Positions 1-8,670 are shown, numbered from the stretch's first letter. The stretch is DNA of 26,148 nt from Anaerolineales bacterium (GCA_012032575.1 JAAUSP010000028.1:1-26148), one strand, 5' to 3'. Translations and numbers: made by a program. Notes: generated by a model from the letters alone, not told the origin.

Positions 1-399
1 CTCGAAGGCGGCGCGGGCTTCGGCGGCGCTCAGGCGGCCCAACGGGGCCAGGCGCGGCCCCAACGGTCCCACCGACCCGCCGATAAAAACCTCCTTGAAT
101 GAGGCATCCACCACCCGCCGGGCCAGTTGCACCCCGGCCCGGTTGATGTCGGCCATTTGCCCGGCCAGGCCGTGTTCGCTCAGTTTGAGCCGGTTGGCCC
201 CAAAGGTGTTGGTTTCGATAACATTGGCTCCGGCGTCAATGTAGCCCCGGTGAATGTCGGCAATGAGGGCCGGGTTGGTCAGGTTGAGGGCATCAAAGCA
301 CTGCTCAAAAGGGATGCCTTTGCCGTAAATCATCGTGCCCATCGCCCCATCGCACAGCAGGGGCCGGGCATCGAGTTTTTCAAGAAAGGTATAAGTCAT
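1..399 (-). CDS. Homocysteine S-methyltransferase (5' part; cut by window edge)
   Basis: Translating the minus strand from the ATG at 397-399 gives 133 codons open to the window edge, beginning MTYTFLEKLDARPLLCDG. The DGAMGTM motif (about residues 17-23) and the IETNTFGANR stretch (about 61-70) are hallmarks of the homocysteine-binding barrel shared by MetH N-termini, MmuM/BHMT and the bifunctional homocysteine S-methyltransferase/methylenetetrahydrofolate reductase. These enzymes move a methyl group to homocysteine to make methionine in the cytoplasm. The zinc-binding cysteines lie beyond the edge, so donor and architecture cannot be decided; the N-terminus resembles the bifunctional type most. 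A weak AGGT lies just upstream of the ATG. A promoter-like pair lies at 545-572, giving a leader of about 140 nt that contains a long hairpin. Confidence 0.85.
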   Translation of the reverse strand, partial: MTYTFLEKLDARPLLCDGAMGTMIYGKGIPFEQCFDALNLTNPALIADIHRGYIDAGANVIETNTFGANRLKLSEHGLAGQMADINRAGVQLARRVVDASFKEVFIGGSVGPLGPRLAPLGRLSAAEARAAFE

Positions 400-432
400 T
401 TTTTACCTGCATAAAAGTAAGAATTGGAGATT

Positions 433-483
433 GGAGATTAGAGATTGGAGATTATTAGCATGAATCTCCAATCTCCAATCTCC
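433..483. repeat. Long hairpin made of GGAGATT-type heptamers
   Basis: The arm at 433-453 pairs with 463-483 at 20 of 21 positions around a 9-nt loop. Each arm is three tandem heptamers (GGAGATT, or AATCTCC on the other arm), so the element is both a direct and an inverted repeat. A shorter relative of the same consensus lies at 11107-11154. There is no T-run after either arm. Confidence 0.85.
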
Positions 484-544
484 TCTTGAGTTGGATAAGT
501 TGTTTAAACTGATCCAAAGTTGATCGAATGATCCCAACGCGCCT

Positions 545-572
545 ATTATAGCGCAACCCTCGCCAGAGTAAA
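545..572 (-). promoter_or_regulatory. Candidate sigma70-type promoter for the methyltransferase gene
   Basis: On the minus strand TTTACT (567-572) and a perfect TATAAT (545-550) are separated by 16 nt. It faces the homocysteine S-methyltransferase gene. No SAM, cobalamin or T-box riboswitch motif was recognised in the leader. The prediction is by eye only. Confidence 0.45.
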
Positions 573-589
573 ACCCCTGGCAGGACAAG

Positions 590-622
590 AGGATTTCTCC
601 CCGCTTTGTGGGTCGAAATGAC
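590..622. repeat. Half copy of the GTCATTTCG palindromic element
   Basis: The segment reads GGATTTCTCCC, then a short GC-rich turn, then GTCGAAATGACA. This matches the right arm of the complete palindrome at 25068-25164 (GGGATTTCTCCC followed by GCGAAATGACATG). The left arm is absent, so it appears to be a truncated copy. Confidence 0.6.
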
Positions 623-646
623 AGGTTAAAGTAACTATCTAAAAAG

Positions 647-686
647 GAAGGTTGGCAGGTTGTATAATTTTAACTTTCCAACCTTC
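647..686. repeat. Inverted repeat GAAGGTTGG/CCAACCTTC
   Basis: A perfect 9-bp inverted repeat (647-655 and 678-686) surrounds an AT-rich 22-nt loop. There is no poly-T tail and its role is unknown. Confidence 0.6.
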
Positions 687-782
687 TACATATAAAGTTG
701 ACATCTTAGTTCTCCTTTAGATAATAGAGAGTATCGGAAATAAAAATCAGACAAGATTAACAGAATTTACAAGATGAAAAAC

Positions 783-916
783 CTGATTGACTGACTAATT
801 TAACCTTGTGGCTCAAATTAACCGCCGAGAGCGCAGAGTCCGCCGAGGGGTTTATAAAAAATCTCTGCGTTTTTGGCGTCCTCAGCGGTGAAATATTAAA
901 TCTGTCAGTCAATCAG
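783..916. repeat. Nested palindromic element with 13-bp terminal inverted repeats
   Basis: The outer ends CTGATTGACTGAC (783-795) and GTCAGTCAATCAG (904-916) are perfect inverted repeats. Inside, ACCGCCGAG (821-829) nearly pairs with CTCAGCGGT (881-889), and CGCAGAG (832-838) pairs with CTCTGCG (863-869). The whole can fold into one long interrupted stem, like a MITE-type or REP-type element. No target-site duplication was visible. It ends 15 bases from the kinase stop codon and may also serve as that gene's transcript end. Confidence 0.65.
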
Positions 917-930
917 CTGCCGGCCCTTTT

Positions 931-2724
931 TTATTGCAACGAAATTGCCTGGAGCACCTCGCCTGTTTTGGCATCAATGATGACTGTATAAACCACCCGG
1001 TAGTCGCCGCCGGCATAATTGAGATACCAGGTTAACTGGGCCTCATTCAAAGGATTGGGAGTAATCGCTGCCATAGGCCGGTAGCCTTCGGCGGTGTATT
1101 TAGCCGCGCCGGCCTGATCGCCAATTTCAACCAAACGCCTGGTATCCAGAATGACATCCTCGAGGACGGTTGTTTTAGGGGTTGGCAGGTCGGTCGGCGA
1201 AGTCGTGAAGGCTCCGTTCATAAAGATGATCGTGTTCAATCCTTTGGTGGTCGGCGACCAGAATTTGAGAATCCAATCGGTGGATTTGCCTTCGGCATCC
1301 AGCGGGCCTAACCCACTGGTGGCAATTTCGCTGAGAACAGCATCGGGCTGCCACTTTTGGGCTTCGACGAGTGCCATGTCCGCAATTTCCTGACCGGTCA
1401 TCGCGGCGGCGACAGGCTGAACCGGCGGGGTTTCGGGTGCATTACTTTGGGCCGGCGTCACTTCGATAGCGATTGCTTCGGTAGTTGCCTCTGCCTGAGC
1501 AGCACGCGAAATGGAGTCTGACTCGGCGGCAGAGGCTTCTGTTGGCGCTGAAGTTGGCGTGTCGGCAGGAGCTTCGGTGGGAGGCGTCGTCGGGGCAGAG
1601 GTCGCCGTAGCTGCCGCGATGGCTGTGGTGGCCAGCGTTTCAACCGTAGGCGTATTTTGCGCTGTTTCATCATTTGGGCGCAACTGCAAAAAAATCAGAA
1701 TGCCGATGCCAATCAATACCAGAAAAATCAGCACCCCAATTGCCCCAAAACCCAGCGCATTGATTGGTAGCCCGGATTTGGCCGGTCCCGGCACCGTCAC
1801 CGGCTGGTTGGACACGCGGGTAGGTTCCGGGGTGGACGGGGTTGTTTTTTGTGGCGTCACCAATCCGGCCGAGACGCCGGCCAAAACCTGATCGGGATTG
1901 GAACCAAAAGCTTCTTTCAGGGCAACGGCCATTGCTCCGGTACTGTCGAAGCGGTCGGCCGGGTTTGTCGCCAACGCTTTCAGCAAAACTCGCTCCACTG
2001 CCTCCGGAATATTGGGGTTGAGACTGCGGGGCATCGGCAGCGGTTCATTAAGCCGTTTCATCACCGTCGCAATCGGCGTTTCGGCCCGGTGGGGAACCAC
2101 GCCGGTCAGCATTTCATACAGCATAATCCCCAAAGCGTAGATGTCAGTGCGATGATCTACCTTTTGCCATCCCTTGTTCCGGCGACATGTAGGCCGGTGT
2201 CCCCATGCCTACCCCGGTGCCGGTCAACTCCGAAGAACCTTCGACCATCTTGGCCAGGCCAAAATCACTTAACAAAGCCCATTGACCATCCAGCAAAACA
2301 TTGCTCGGCTTCACATCGCGGTGGATGATACCCGCTTTATGGGCCTGGTCCAGCGCCCGCCAACCTGCGCCATCAGTTCGATAATCCGTTCGGTTTGGAG
2401 GGGCGACCTCATCTCATCGCTCAGGGTGCGGGCATTGGGGATATATCGCATAGCAATGTAGCTAAATCCCTTATCCTGACCGGTATCATACACAGGCAAA
2501 ATATTGGGATGGTGCAAATTGCCGATGGCCTGAGCTTCGCGGGTGAAGCGCTCAACGAAATCTTCTTTTTTGGCAAAGTAAGGCGGCAAGACTTTGAGGG
2601 CAACTTCACGGTTGAGGCCGGGTTGGTAAGCCTTAAAAACGGCCGCCATCCCTCCCGCACCAATCTGCTCGATGATGCGATATTGGCCCAGCGTTTGTCC
2701 AATCAGGCCCTGTAAATCATCCAT
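931..2724 (-). CDS. Membrane-anchored Ser/Thr protein kinase (reading frame broken twice)
   Basis: This is a PknB-like (Hanks-type) kinase, about 597 residues if repaired. The start is the ATG at 2722-2724 behind GAGGAGT. The N-lobe shows the glycine loop [10 protein letters not shown] (about 21-30) and VALK with Lys44. HRDVKPSN (2300-2323) and DFG (2258-2266) are read only in another frame: one base seems missing near 2355-2357 and one extra near 2171-2173, so the ends share a frame while the catalytic core is shifted. A transmembrane helix follows at about 321-347, then a Thr/Pro/Ala-rich linker. The external C-terminal domain (about 445-597) ends in a PepSY-like [13 protein letters not shown]. 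Family knowledge suggests autophosphorylation on envelope signals; the ligand is unknown. The pattern favours sequencing error over a true pseudogene. Confidence 0.85.
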
Positions 2725-2830
2725 AACTGTCCACTCCTCGGGTTGAAGAAATAGGGTCGCCCCCATCCTATCACAAGGTTCATGCCTCTGTCAAGTCCGA
2801 CTTTTTAACTACGAGGAAAAAGGGTTGGGC

Positions 2831-2863
2831 AGACCTCACAGGTTTTCAAGACCTATAAGGTCT
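2831..2863. repeat. Imperfect hairpin AGACCTCACAGGT/ACCTATAAGGTCT
   Basis: The two 13-nt arms (2831-2843 and 2851-2863) pair at 10 of 13 positions around a 7-nt loop. It sits upstream of the kinase start and the tRNA promoter. No clear T-run follows it. Confidence 0.5.
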
Positions 2864-2893
2864 ATCTTCTAAAAATTGGGACGCACCCCCGCC

Positions 2894-2922
2894 TTGACTA
2901 TCTGTAGCACTTATTGTAATAT
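2894..2922 (+). promoter_or_regulatory. sigma70-type promoter of tRNA-Leu
   Basis: TTGACT (2894-2899) and TAATAT (2917-2922) are spaced by exactly 17 nt. The likely start point, about 7 nt further, lies just before the tRNA 5' end at 2938. This is the best promoter match in the window. Confidence 0.75.
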
Positions 2923-2937
2923 TCTTTACACAACCAC

Positions 2938-3022
2938 GGGCCGGTGGCGGAATGGCAGACGCAGGGGACTTAAAATCCCCCGAGGCTTAACCCTCGTGTG
3001 GGTTCGACTCCCACCCGGCCCA
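2938..3022 (+). tRNA. tRNA-Leu (anticodon TAA)
   Basis: The 85-nt gene folds into a class II tRNA. The acceptor arms GGGCCGG (2938-2944) and CCGGCCC (3015-3021) pair perfectly, with A3022 as discriminator. The anticodon stem GGGGA/TCCCC encloses loop CTTAAAA with anticodon TAA at 2971-2973. A long variable arm (CGAGG...CCTCG) and a T arm with TTCGACT follow, as expected for leucine. The CCA end is not fully encoded (CCCA then TAG). It reads UUA, and UUG by wobble. Confidence 0.97.
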
Positions 3023-3223
3023 TAGTTAGCAGGAAATACCCCCCGTTTGTGCTTTCCACCGTAACTATCGTTCACATCACCACCGTCCTCGATCACCGCG
3101 ACAGCACCCTGGAATTGTCGCACGCAGCGGTTGAATTTGATGTGGATGAGCCGGTATGGAGTGGTCGGTATCGGGACGGTCGCGGTCCGAGGCAAGAATT
3201 AATAGTCAAGAGGGTATATTTTG

Positions 3224-4248
3224 ATGAAAGCGCTAGTCTATGAAGGTCCCCGCCAATTAAATATCCGCGAGATGCCGGACCCGACGCCCGGCCCTGATGA
3301 AGTTCTTGTTAAAGTCGCTTACTCCGGTATTTGCGGCTCGGAATTGGGCGGCTACCTGGGCGAAAACAGCTTACGTAAGCCGCCGCTGGTGATGGGCCAC
3401 GAGTTTTCGGGTGAAATTGCCGGCCTGGGTTCAAATGTGGCGCAGCTTAAGCCGGGGCTGGCGCTTGGTCAGCGGGTCACGGTTAATCCTTTGATTCATT
3501 GCGGCTGGTGTCGGGCTTGCCTGGCTGGCCGGTTCAATTTGTGTCGCAGCCGGGAAATCCTGGGGATTCACCGGCCCGGCAGCTATGCCGATTTCGTCAA
3601 GGCTCCGGCGGCCCTGGTCTACGCGCTGCCTCCTTCCATGAGTCTCGAACATGCAGCCCTGGCCGAACCCGTTGGTTGCGCGGTCAGAGCGGTCAGGCTG
3701 GCCGGCTGCGCTCTTGGAACCTCGCTCCTGGTCACCGGCCTCGGCCCGATTGGGCTGTTGGTGGCACAAGTGGCCCAGACTTTTGGAGTGGCCCAGATTT
3801 TTACCACCGATACTGACCCGGACCGCGCGCCATTGCCGAGCAAGTCGGGCTGCGGGTGTTGAACCCGTTGGAAGATGATGTAGTGGCTGTCACCCTGGCG
3901 GCCACGGCTGGTTATGGTGTTGATGCGGCCATAGATGCCGTAGGGCTGACCGTCACTCGGCGGCAATGTGTTGATGCTGTAACTCGGGGGGGACGGGTCA
4001 TCTTTGTCGGTCTGCACGCGGCCAACAGCGAAATCCAGGGCAATGATGTCATTCGCAAAGAAGTGCGGATCGAGGGCAGTTTTGCCTATGCCCCTCTGGA
4101 TTTTGACGAAGCGTTTCAGTGGTTAGCCGCCGGTCATGTCCAGATTGATCCGTGGATTATGAAAGCGCCGCTCAGTGAAGGGCAAGCGTGTTTTGAAAGA
4201 TTATTGAACCAACCTGGCCCTGTCGCCAAAATCCTGCTGCACTCTTAA
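3224..4248 (+). CDS. Zinc-dependent medium-chain alcohol/polyol dehydrogenase (one frameshift)
   Basis: A GroES-like/Rossmann dehydrogenase of about 341 residues, close to the sorbitol/threonine dehydrogenase branch. Catalytic zinc ligands are seen at Cys37 (GICGSE) and His59-Glu60 (GHEFSG), plus an EPVGCAV segment. The structural zinc set is Cys93, Cys96, Cys99 and Cys107. The nucleotide loop is GLGPIG. The start is the ATG at 3224 behind AGAGGG (3209-3214); a TTG at 3221 is less likely. The frame breaks in the GC-alternating run 3834-3840; one added base turns the end of the first reading into DPDRRAIAEQVGLRV, which runs straight into the second frame. The substrate cannot be told. It stands alone between a tRNA and a strong terminator. 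Confidence 0.88.
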
Positions 4249-4286
4249 CCCAGAAAGTCGTATCTTCATAGAAAAAATTTGCATGT

Positions 4287-4333
4287 TGAGCCATGTTAGC
4301 CAAATTTCGGCTAACATGGCTCATTTTTCTTGG
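4287..4333 (+). terminator. Rho-independent terminator after the dehydrogenase
   Basis: A perfect 15-bp stem (4287-4301 with 4309-4323; TGAGCCATGTTAGCC and its complement) has a 7-nt loop and is followed at once by TTTTTCTT. It ends the dehydrogenase transcript and may also stop antisense reading from the flavodoxin gene side. Confidence 0.9.
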
Positions 4334-4397
4334 TTTTTGCTCTACCCGCCAAAGAGAGTTCACCGCTTGGGATGATAGTAATTGGGCCAAAGACAGC

Positions 4398-5060
4398 CTA
4401 TAGCAGGCTTGGACGAAGGGCCGAGGCCCATTCGCTAATGGCTTTCCAATCGCGATAGTCGCCTGAGGTGTCGTCCGGGGAAAAGTATTGATAGAGAACC
4501 CGATTGACCGGCGACATTTTGTTGTAATCTATCGCCCCGGCAAAGAGACCAAAGGCCACCGGGGTCACACCGGGAATTTGGGCCAGAACCTTGTCGAAGA
4601 CGGGATGGAGATTTTCGGCAGCATTGGGGTCGGTTGATAAAGCCAGCTCCATACAGGCCAGAAAATAGGCGACCGGGATGTTTTGGAGGGTCGTCTGATA
4701 ACGCTCGACAAATGAGACGGCTTCGGGCATCCAGGCCCCTGAAATAACCGGCGAGCCGATGATGACGGCGCTGTAATCGCCGATGTTCTCGACCACCGTA
4801 TCTTTCTCGAGCCGAATGACCGCCACGGCCGTATCCTCGGCGTGAAGGCCCTGGGCGATGGCATCGGCAATGCCGCCGGTAGAACCATATTGGCTGGTAT
4901 AAGCGACCAGAACTTTGCCCCCACCGGACGACCCCGGATATTCAGCTTTGATAAAGTCCAATTGGGGTTGGCGGATGGCATAGTACCCACCCCCCAGAAG
5001 GGCGACCACTCCCACCCCGGCTGCGCCTAACAGAAAGTTTCGTCGGTTCATTGTTGTCAT
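4398..5060 (-). CDS. Tat-type exported flavodoxin-domain protein
   Basis: The N-terminus has a twin-arginine stretch (MNRRNFLLGAAGVGVVALLGG) followed by a hydrophobic segment, so the protein is probably sent through Tat or anchored outside. A flavodoxin-like domain follows, with the FMN phosphate loop VAYTSQYGSTGGIADAI, the IIGSPVISGAWMPEA segment, and a Cys-Met region (YFLACMEL) as in HemG-like, menaquinone-dependent protoporphyrinogen dehydrogenase relatives. The start is the ATG at 5058-5060, since AGGTGG lies 8 nt upstream; an upstream GTG would cover that site. It lies 50 nt downstream of the DUF4405 gene and is probably co-transcribed. I infer electron transfer at the outer face of the membrane; an extracytoplasmic flavodoxin is unusual. 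Confidence 0.8.
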   Translation of the reverse strand: MTTMNRRNFLLGAAGVGVVALLGGGYYAIRQPQLDFIKAEYPGSSGGGKVLVAYTSQYGSTGGIADAIAQGLHAEDTAVAVIRLEKDTVVENIGDYSAVIIGSPVISGAWMPEAVSFVERYQTTLQNIPVAYFLACMELALSTDPNAAENLHPVFDKVLAQIPGVTPVAFGLFAGAIDYNKMSPVNRVLYQYFSPDDTSGDYRDWKAISEWASALRPSLL

Positions 5061-5110
5061 TTTTGGGTCCACCTTTGCGTTTAATATATGGGTTTATAAA
5101 AAGCGTCTGG

Positions 5111-5574
5111 TTAAAAACGCTTGATCTGACTGACGATCCAGTCGCGATTGAGAAACAGATGGAAGAGCACCAATCCGCCCAGGGCATAAGCCAGCAGGCT
5201 GTGCAACTCTGACATCGAGGGGGCGTAAATCATCATCACCACCAGCCCGCTGAAAGTGATGAGCATAAAAGTCACCAGCAGCAGCAGGTCAACCACGGCT
5301 TTGCTGAGAACGGTTCGTTTGACCTTAAAATCCGGGGGGCCACACCCTTCACCCACGCCCAGTGCTGAATGAGATGAACCACCAACACCGCGGCCATCCC
5401 AGTCCCCAACCACTTGTGCAGTTCGATGTTGACGAAAGCGGTCACAATGGTGCTAACCAGGAGGACCAATAGCAGGGCGTCCACCATAAAATTGAGCTTG
5501 CTTTTTGAGAGTTTGAGGTGGGGGAACCCGCTTGAAACAATACTTTTGGCCGGTTGTTGGATTTGAGTGGTCAT
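5111..5574 (-). CDS. DUF4405-like four-helix membrane protein, cytochrome-like (one frameshift)
   Basis: The repaired protein has about 154 residues made of two similar halves. Each half has a hydrophobic helix, a conserved histidine after a short loop (NIELHKWLG; MSELHSLLA), then a second helix ending in HLIQHWAWV or FHLFLNRDWIV. This His pattern is that of DUF4405 proteins, some of which are described as flavinylation-associated membrane cytochromes; haem binding here is inferred. The frame breaks in the G run 5334-5339 (plus strand); one added base gives VAPPDFKVKRT and restores a single gene. The start at 5572-5574 follows AAGGAG. It heads a two-gene unit with the exported flavodoxin protein and is divergent from a two-component system. 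Confidence 0.75.
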
Positions 5575-5643
5575 TGTTTATCTCCTTAAATTTCACGACT
5601 GGTTAATTTCTATCTATGCCCCTATCTTAACCTGATTTGGGCC

Positions 5644-5659
5644 AGGTGTAACCCCACCT
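5644..5659. promoter_or_regulatory. Dyad AGGTG-N6-CACCT in divergent promoter region
   Basis: A small inverted repeat (5644-5648 and 5655-5659) lies between the DUF4405 and sensor-kinase genes. It could be an operator for the adjacent NarL-type regulator. The evidence is only the symmetry and the position. Confidence 0.25.
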
Positions 5660-5689
5660 TAGAGGCGTTTCATCCCCCTCCCGGGTAGG

Positions 5690-5718
5690 TATTTGAAAAT
5701 GTGGATCGGTGTTATAAT
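5690..5718 (+). promoter_or_regulatory. Candidate promoter of the two-component genes
   Basis: A perfect TATAAT stands at 5713-5718, 48 nt before the sensor-kinase ATG. The -35 region is poor (TATTTG at 17 nt, or TTGAAA at 14 nt), which would fit an activator-dependent promoter. Confidence 0.4.
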
Positions 5719-5765
5719 TGAAGCTAAAGTGACCCAAGCTCAAAACCCAAAATAACAGGTCAATT

Positions 5766-7267
5766 ATGTCTATTCACATTCGCGGTGGCCTTCTCAAAGC
5801 CCTCACCTGGCGTTATATTCTGGTAACGGTGGCGGCGCTCCTGATTATCGAAGTTGTGCTCATTGTGCTGATTGTGCAGTTTACGCCGCCTTATACCATT
5901 GGGATGCAGCCCGATGTCTATTTGATGGAAAAACTCAAAAGTCAGGCCGCGGTCTACCTTGAAGCCGGTCAGCGCCGGGAGCTACAGCAGTGGTTAGACG
6001 CTATTGACCAGCCGGTTATTAACCTGACCATCCGCGATGACTGGCTGCGGGTTAACCTGAGCCGCTTCCCGGAGCGCACCACCCAAATGCTGCTCGTCCT
6101 TGACGAAAAGAGGGGGTGATTGCCAGCAGTCCCCCCACCCATCCCTTCAGCCAGATTCAGCGTCTCGAGGAGTTGCCCGGCCCGCTCGATAGCAGCCTCT
6201 TTCATTCCGTGCCCAAACGACCGGGGCCGGATGCCGTCATCACCCGCAATGGTAACAGCACCCTCTCGGTTCACCCGATTCAGCAGGAGGATGGGAAACT
6301 TCTGGCCCTGCTCATCTTAATCAATCTGGCCACCGACGTGCCGCCATCGCTCACGGAAGTTTTGACGCTGGCAATTACGAGCCTGCTGTTGATTACGGTG
6401 GCGGTGGGGCTGTTGGGGGGAATTTTTGGGTATCTGTCGTCGCAATTTTTGGTGCGCCACGTACGGGGCCTGGCTGAGGCAACGGCCAGTTGGGGCAAAG
6501 GAGATTTCTCGCTGGCCGTGGTGCAAAGCGATAAAATCGAGAATGAGTTGGATGCGCTGGCCCTGCATCTGGACCAGTTGCGGCCTCAAATCCAGGAGTC
6601 GCTGGCGCTGCGGGAGGCCGTGGCTGTTCAGGGTGAACGCCAGCGGATTGCCCAGGAGCTGCACGACTCGGTCAAGCAGCAAATATTTACCTTACGCATG
6701 AACCTGGCCACCCTGCAAACCATCCCACCGGATGACCAGCCGGCCTTGCAGAGTTATCTCCAGAACGCGATGTCGCTGGCTGAAAATGCGCAGCAGGAAC
6801 TGACCTCGATCATCCAGGTTTTTTATCAGCCGATCAAGGCCAAGACCAGCCCTTCCGAGCGATTGCGCGACCTTATCACTGACTGGTCACAGCAAACGCG
6901 CATCGCTTGCGAGGCTGAGATTGAGGCCGGTCTCACCCTGGCGATTGATATTGAACACGGACTGCGCCGCATCTTGCAGGAGTCTCTGGCCAATGTCTAC
7001 AAGCACAGCGGCGCTCAACGGGTGAAAATTGAGGTCAAGCAAAGCAACGGGGACCTTCTCGCGTCCATCCAGGACAATGGCTGTGGCTTTGATACTGATG
7101 CGCCGCAGCCGGGGTTTGGCTTGTTATCCATCCAGGAGCGGGTGCGCTCTCTCGCCGGCTCGATCCAGATTGAGAGCAGTCCGGCCGGCACGGCCGTCCA
7201 CATTCAGATTCCCTTAAAACACGAGCCAGCGCTTTCAAGCCTGAGCCAACGAGCAAACAAATCATAA
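5766..7267 (+). CDS. NarL/DegS-type sensor histidine kinase (one frameshift)
   Basis: Repaired, the protein has about 500 residues. It has an N-terminal transmembrane helix (about 15-37), an extracytoplasmic sensor region (about 40-190) without a motif I recognise, and a second helix (about 200-222). A HAMP-like segment follows, then a HisKA_3 region with RIAQELHDSVKQQ (phospho-acceptor His about 300). The HATPase domain shows ESLANVYKHSG (Asn about 410), DNGCGFD and GFGLLSIQERV. The frame breaks at the G run 6112-6116; a sixth G joins LDEKRG to VIASSPP and fuses both halves. The partner regulator starts 12 nt downstream. The signal is unknown; the divergent flavodoxin/DUF4405 pair is a plausible target. 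Confidence 0.9.
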
Positions 7268-7279
7268 CAGGATACAACC

Positions 7280-7942
7280 ATGAATGAACCCACCCATGCC
7301 ATAAGAGTTTTGGTCGTAGATGATCACGCCCTGGTCCGTCACGGTATTATCGGTTTTCTGGACCGGCAGCCCGATATGAAGGTGATCGGCGAAGCCGACT
7401 CTGGCCGGGCAGCCGTCCGTCTGGCCGCCGAGCTAGTGCCGGATGTGATGCTGATTGATTTGGCGATGCCGGAGATGGATGGGATCGAGGCCACGGCCCA
7501 GGTTCGCAGTGTTAGCCCGCGCACCCAGGTCATCGTCCTCACCTCCCATCACGGCGATGAACATATCTTTCCGGCCATCCGGGCCGGGGCGCTCTCTTAC
7601 ATTCTCAAAGACATTCATCCCGAGGCGCTGTTAGAAACCGTGCGAGCCGCCGCCCGGGGGGAAGCCATCCTCAATCCGCAAGTGGCGGCCCGGTTGGTTC
7701 AGGAAATGCGGGGAGGGTCTTCGGTCTCCAATCCCTTCATCGAACTCACCGAACGCGAACGTGAAGTGCTGCTCCTGGTGGCCGATGGCCTCTCCAATAC
7801 TGAAATCGCCGAAAAGCTTGTGCTGGGGCTGCAAACCGTCAAGGGGTACATCAGCAATATCCTCGGCAAACTGCATCTCAGTGATCGCACCCAGGCCGCC
7901 GTTTTCGCCTGGCGTGAAGGATTGAAACGCCGCGATTCATAA
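7280..7942 (+). CDS. NarL/LuxR-family response regulator
   Basis: 220 residues. The receiver domain has the acidic pair Asp14-Asp15, phospho-acceptor Asp60 (MLIDLAMPEMDG), Thr88 and Lys110, all the residues needed for phosphotransfer. A LuxR-type helix-turn-helix follows at about 155-212 (LTEREREVLLLVADGLSNTE and TVKGYISNILGKL). It is the cognate partner of the histidine kinase just upstream and is expected to bind DNA as a dimer when phosphorylated. AGGA lies just before the ATG. Confidence 0.95.
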   Translation: MNEPTHAIRVLVVDDHALVRHGIIGFLDRQPDMKVIGEADSGRAAVRLAAELVPDVMLIDLAMPEMDGIEATAQVRSVSPRTQVIVLTSHHGDEHIFPAIRAGALSYILKDIHPEALLETVRAAARGEAILNPQVAARLVQEMRGGSSVSNPFIELTEREREVLLLVADGLSNTEIAEKLVLGLQTVKGYISNILGKLHLSDRTQAAVFAWREGLKRRDS

Positions 7943-8019
7943 AGGTCGTCTCATTATTGATAGCAGATGTCAACCCTCGATCCTGCGGACAAATCGAAAG
8001 CAGCCGTCTTTATCCGGGC

Positions 8020-8523
8020 TTAATTATCCCGGCTGCGGCTGGTTTCAACCCGCCAGACCATGGTGACAACCTCGCCCCCCATCGTAACCGACTGCAACGT
8101 GCTGTCAGGGTTGCGCTGTGTTGCTTTGCCCAGACGGTTGGCAATCCGTTCATTCCACAGGGCCACCCGGTCTGAGTCAAGGGGTTGGTTGTTGATCTGT
8201 GCCTCCGAAATCAGCGCCGCCAAACGCCCCTCGCTCGCACTCAAAGTAAGCCGAAAGCTCAAGGTGTCGGTCTGGTCGCTGTTCAACCGTTTACGCTCGG
8301 CGCTGACCCGGATGTAGCCCTCTTGGACATCAATAACAAAGTTACGGAGCAAGGGGTCGGCGATAGCGGCGGCAATTTCGGTTTGCAGGTCAGCCTCAGT
8401 CATGCGGGCTTCTACAGTGAGGGAGCCATCAGCGTTGCGATTGATGTTTAGGCCACAGCCGCTTAGGGCCATAGTTACGAGGAAGATTAACCCAAAGAAA
8501 ATAAATCGAGGTTTGGTTGGCAT
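8020..8523 (-). CDS. Lipoprotein of unknown function
   Basis: 167 residues. The N-terminus has Lys/Arg, a hydrophobic stretch and a lipobox LSGC (about residues 20-23), so it should be a lipid-anchored exported protein. The mature part has an NADGSLTVEARMTEADLQTE segment and seems to be one alpha/beta domain; I do not recognise a family. AGGAG lies 8 nt before the ATG at 8521-8523. It converges with the response-regulator gene and is divergent from the gene at 8804, from which it is separated by a 280-nt region with a CRP/FNR-like dyad. Confidence 0.7.
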   Translation of the reverse strand: MPTKPRFIFFGLIFLVTMALSGCGLNINRNADGSLTVEARMTEADLQTEIAAAIADPLLRNFVIDVQEGYIRVSAERKRLNSDQTDTLSFRLTLSASEGRLAALISEAQINNQPLDSDRVALWNERIANRLGKATQRNPDSTLQSVTMGGEVVTMVWRVETSRSRDN

Positions 8524-8670
8524 AGTTACAACTCCTGTGGGTGGTAATAAATTTATGTTCCTACTAGCTTATACAGCGTTGACCGCAAAAAGTTGCGGTT
8601 AATAAACAAACCAGCCGCACCGATTTTTGGCTCAGCATTCATTTTAACGGTCATGAAACCGCCAAGAGGT

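Larger units (their letters stand above)
400..930. other. Repeat-rich intergenic region without a gene
   Basis: This 531-base gap lies between the 3' end of the kinase gene and the 5' end of the methyltransferase gene, both on the minus strand. I see no convincing coding region. It holds four palindromic or dispersed elements in a row (433-483, 590-622, 647-686, 783-916), so it looks like a landing ground for small repeats. Confidence 0.7.

Noticed and set aside
400..930. CRISPR-like appearance of tandem 7-mers
   Set aside because: No repeat-spacer periodicity of 60-75 bp; the repeats are contiguous and palindromic, and no cas gene is in the window.
1511..1891. Ala/Val/Gly-rich plus-strand ORF
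   Set aside because: Antisense of the Thr/Pro/Ala linker of the kinase.
2926..3195. 89-codon ORF on the minus strand with [15 protein letters not shown] text
   Set aside because: It is the antisense translation of the tRNA-Leu gene, a common false annotation.
3023..3220. Possible protein remnant after the tRNA ([18 protein letters not shown] in the plus frame)
   Set aside because: Composition is protein-like but it has no start with a ribosome site and matches no family I know; not strong enough to annotate.
2938..3223. Integration site at the tRNA 3' end
   Set aside because: No integrase and no second copy of the tRNA 3' end were found in the window.
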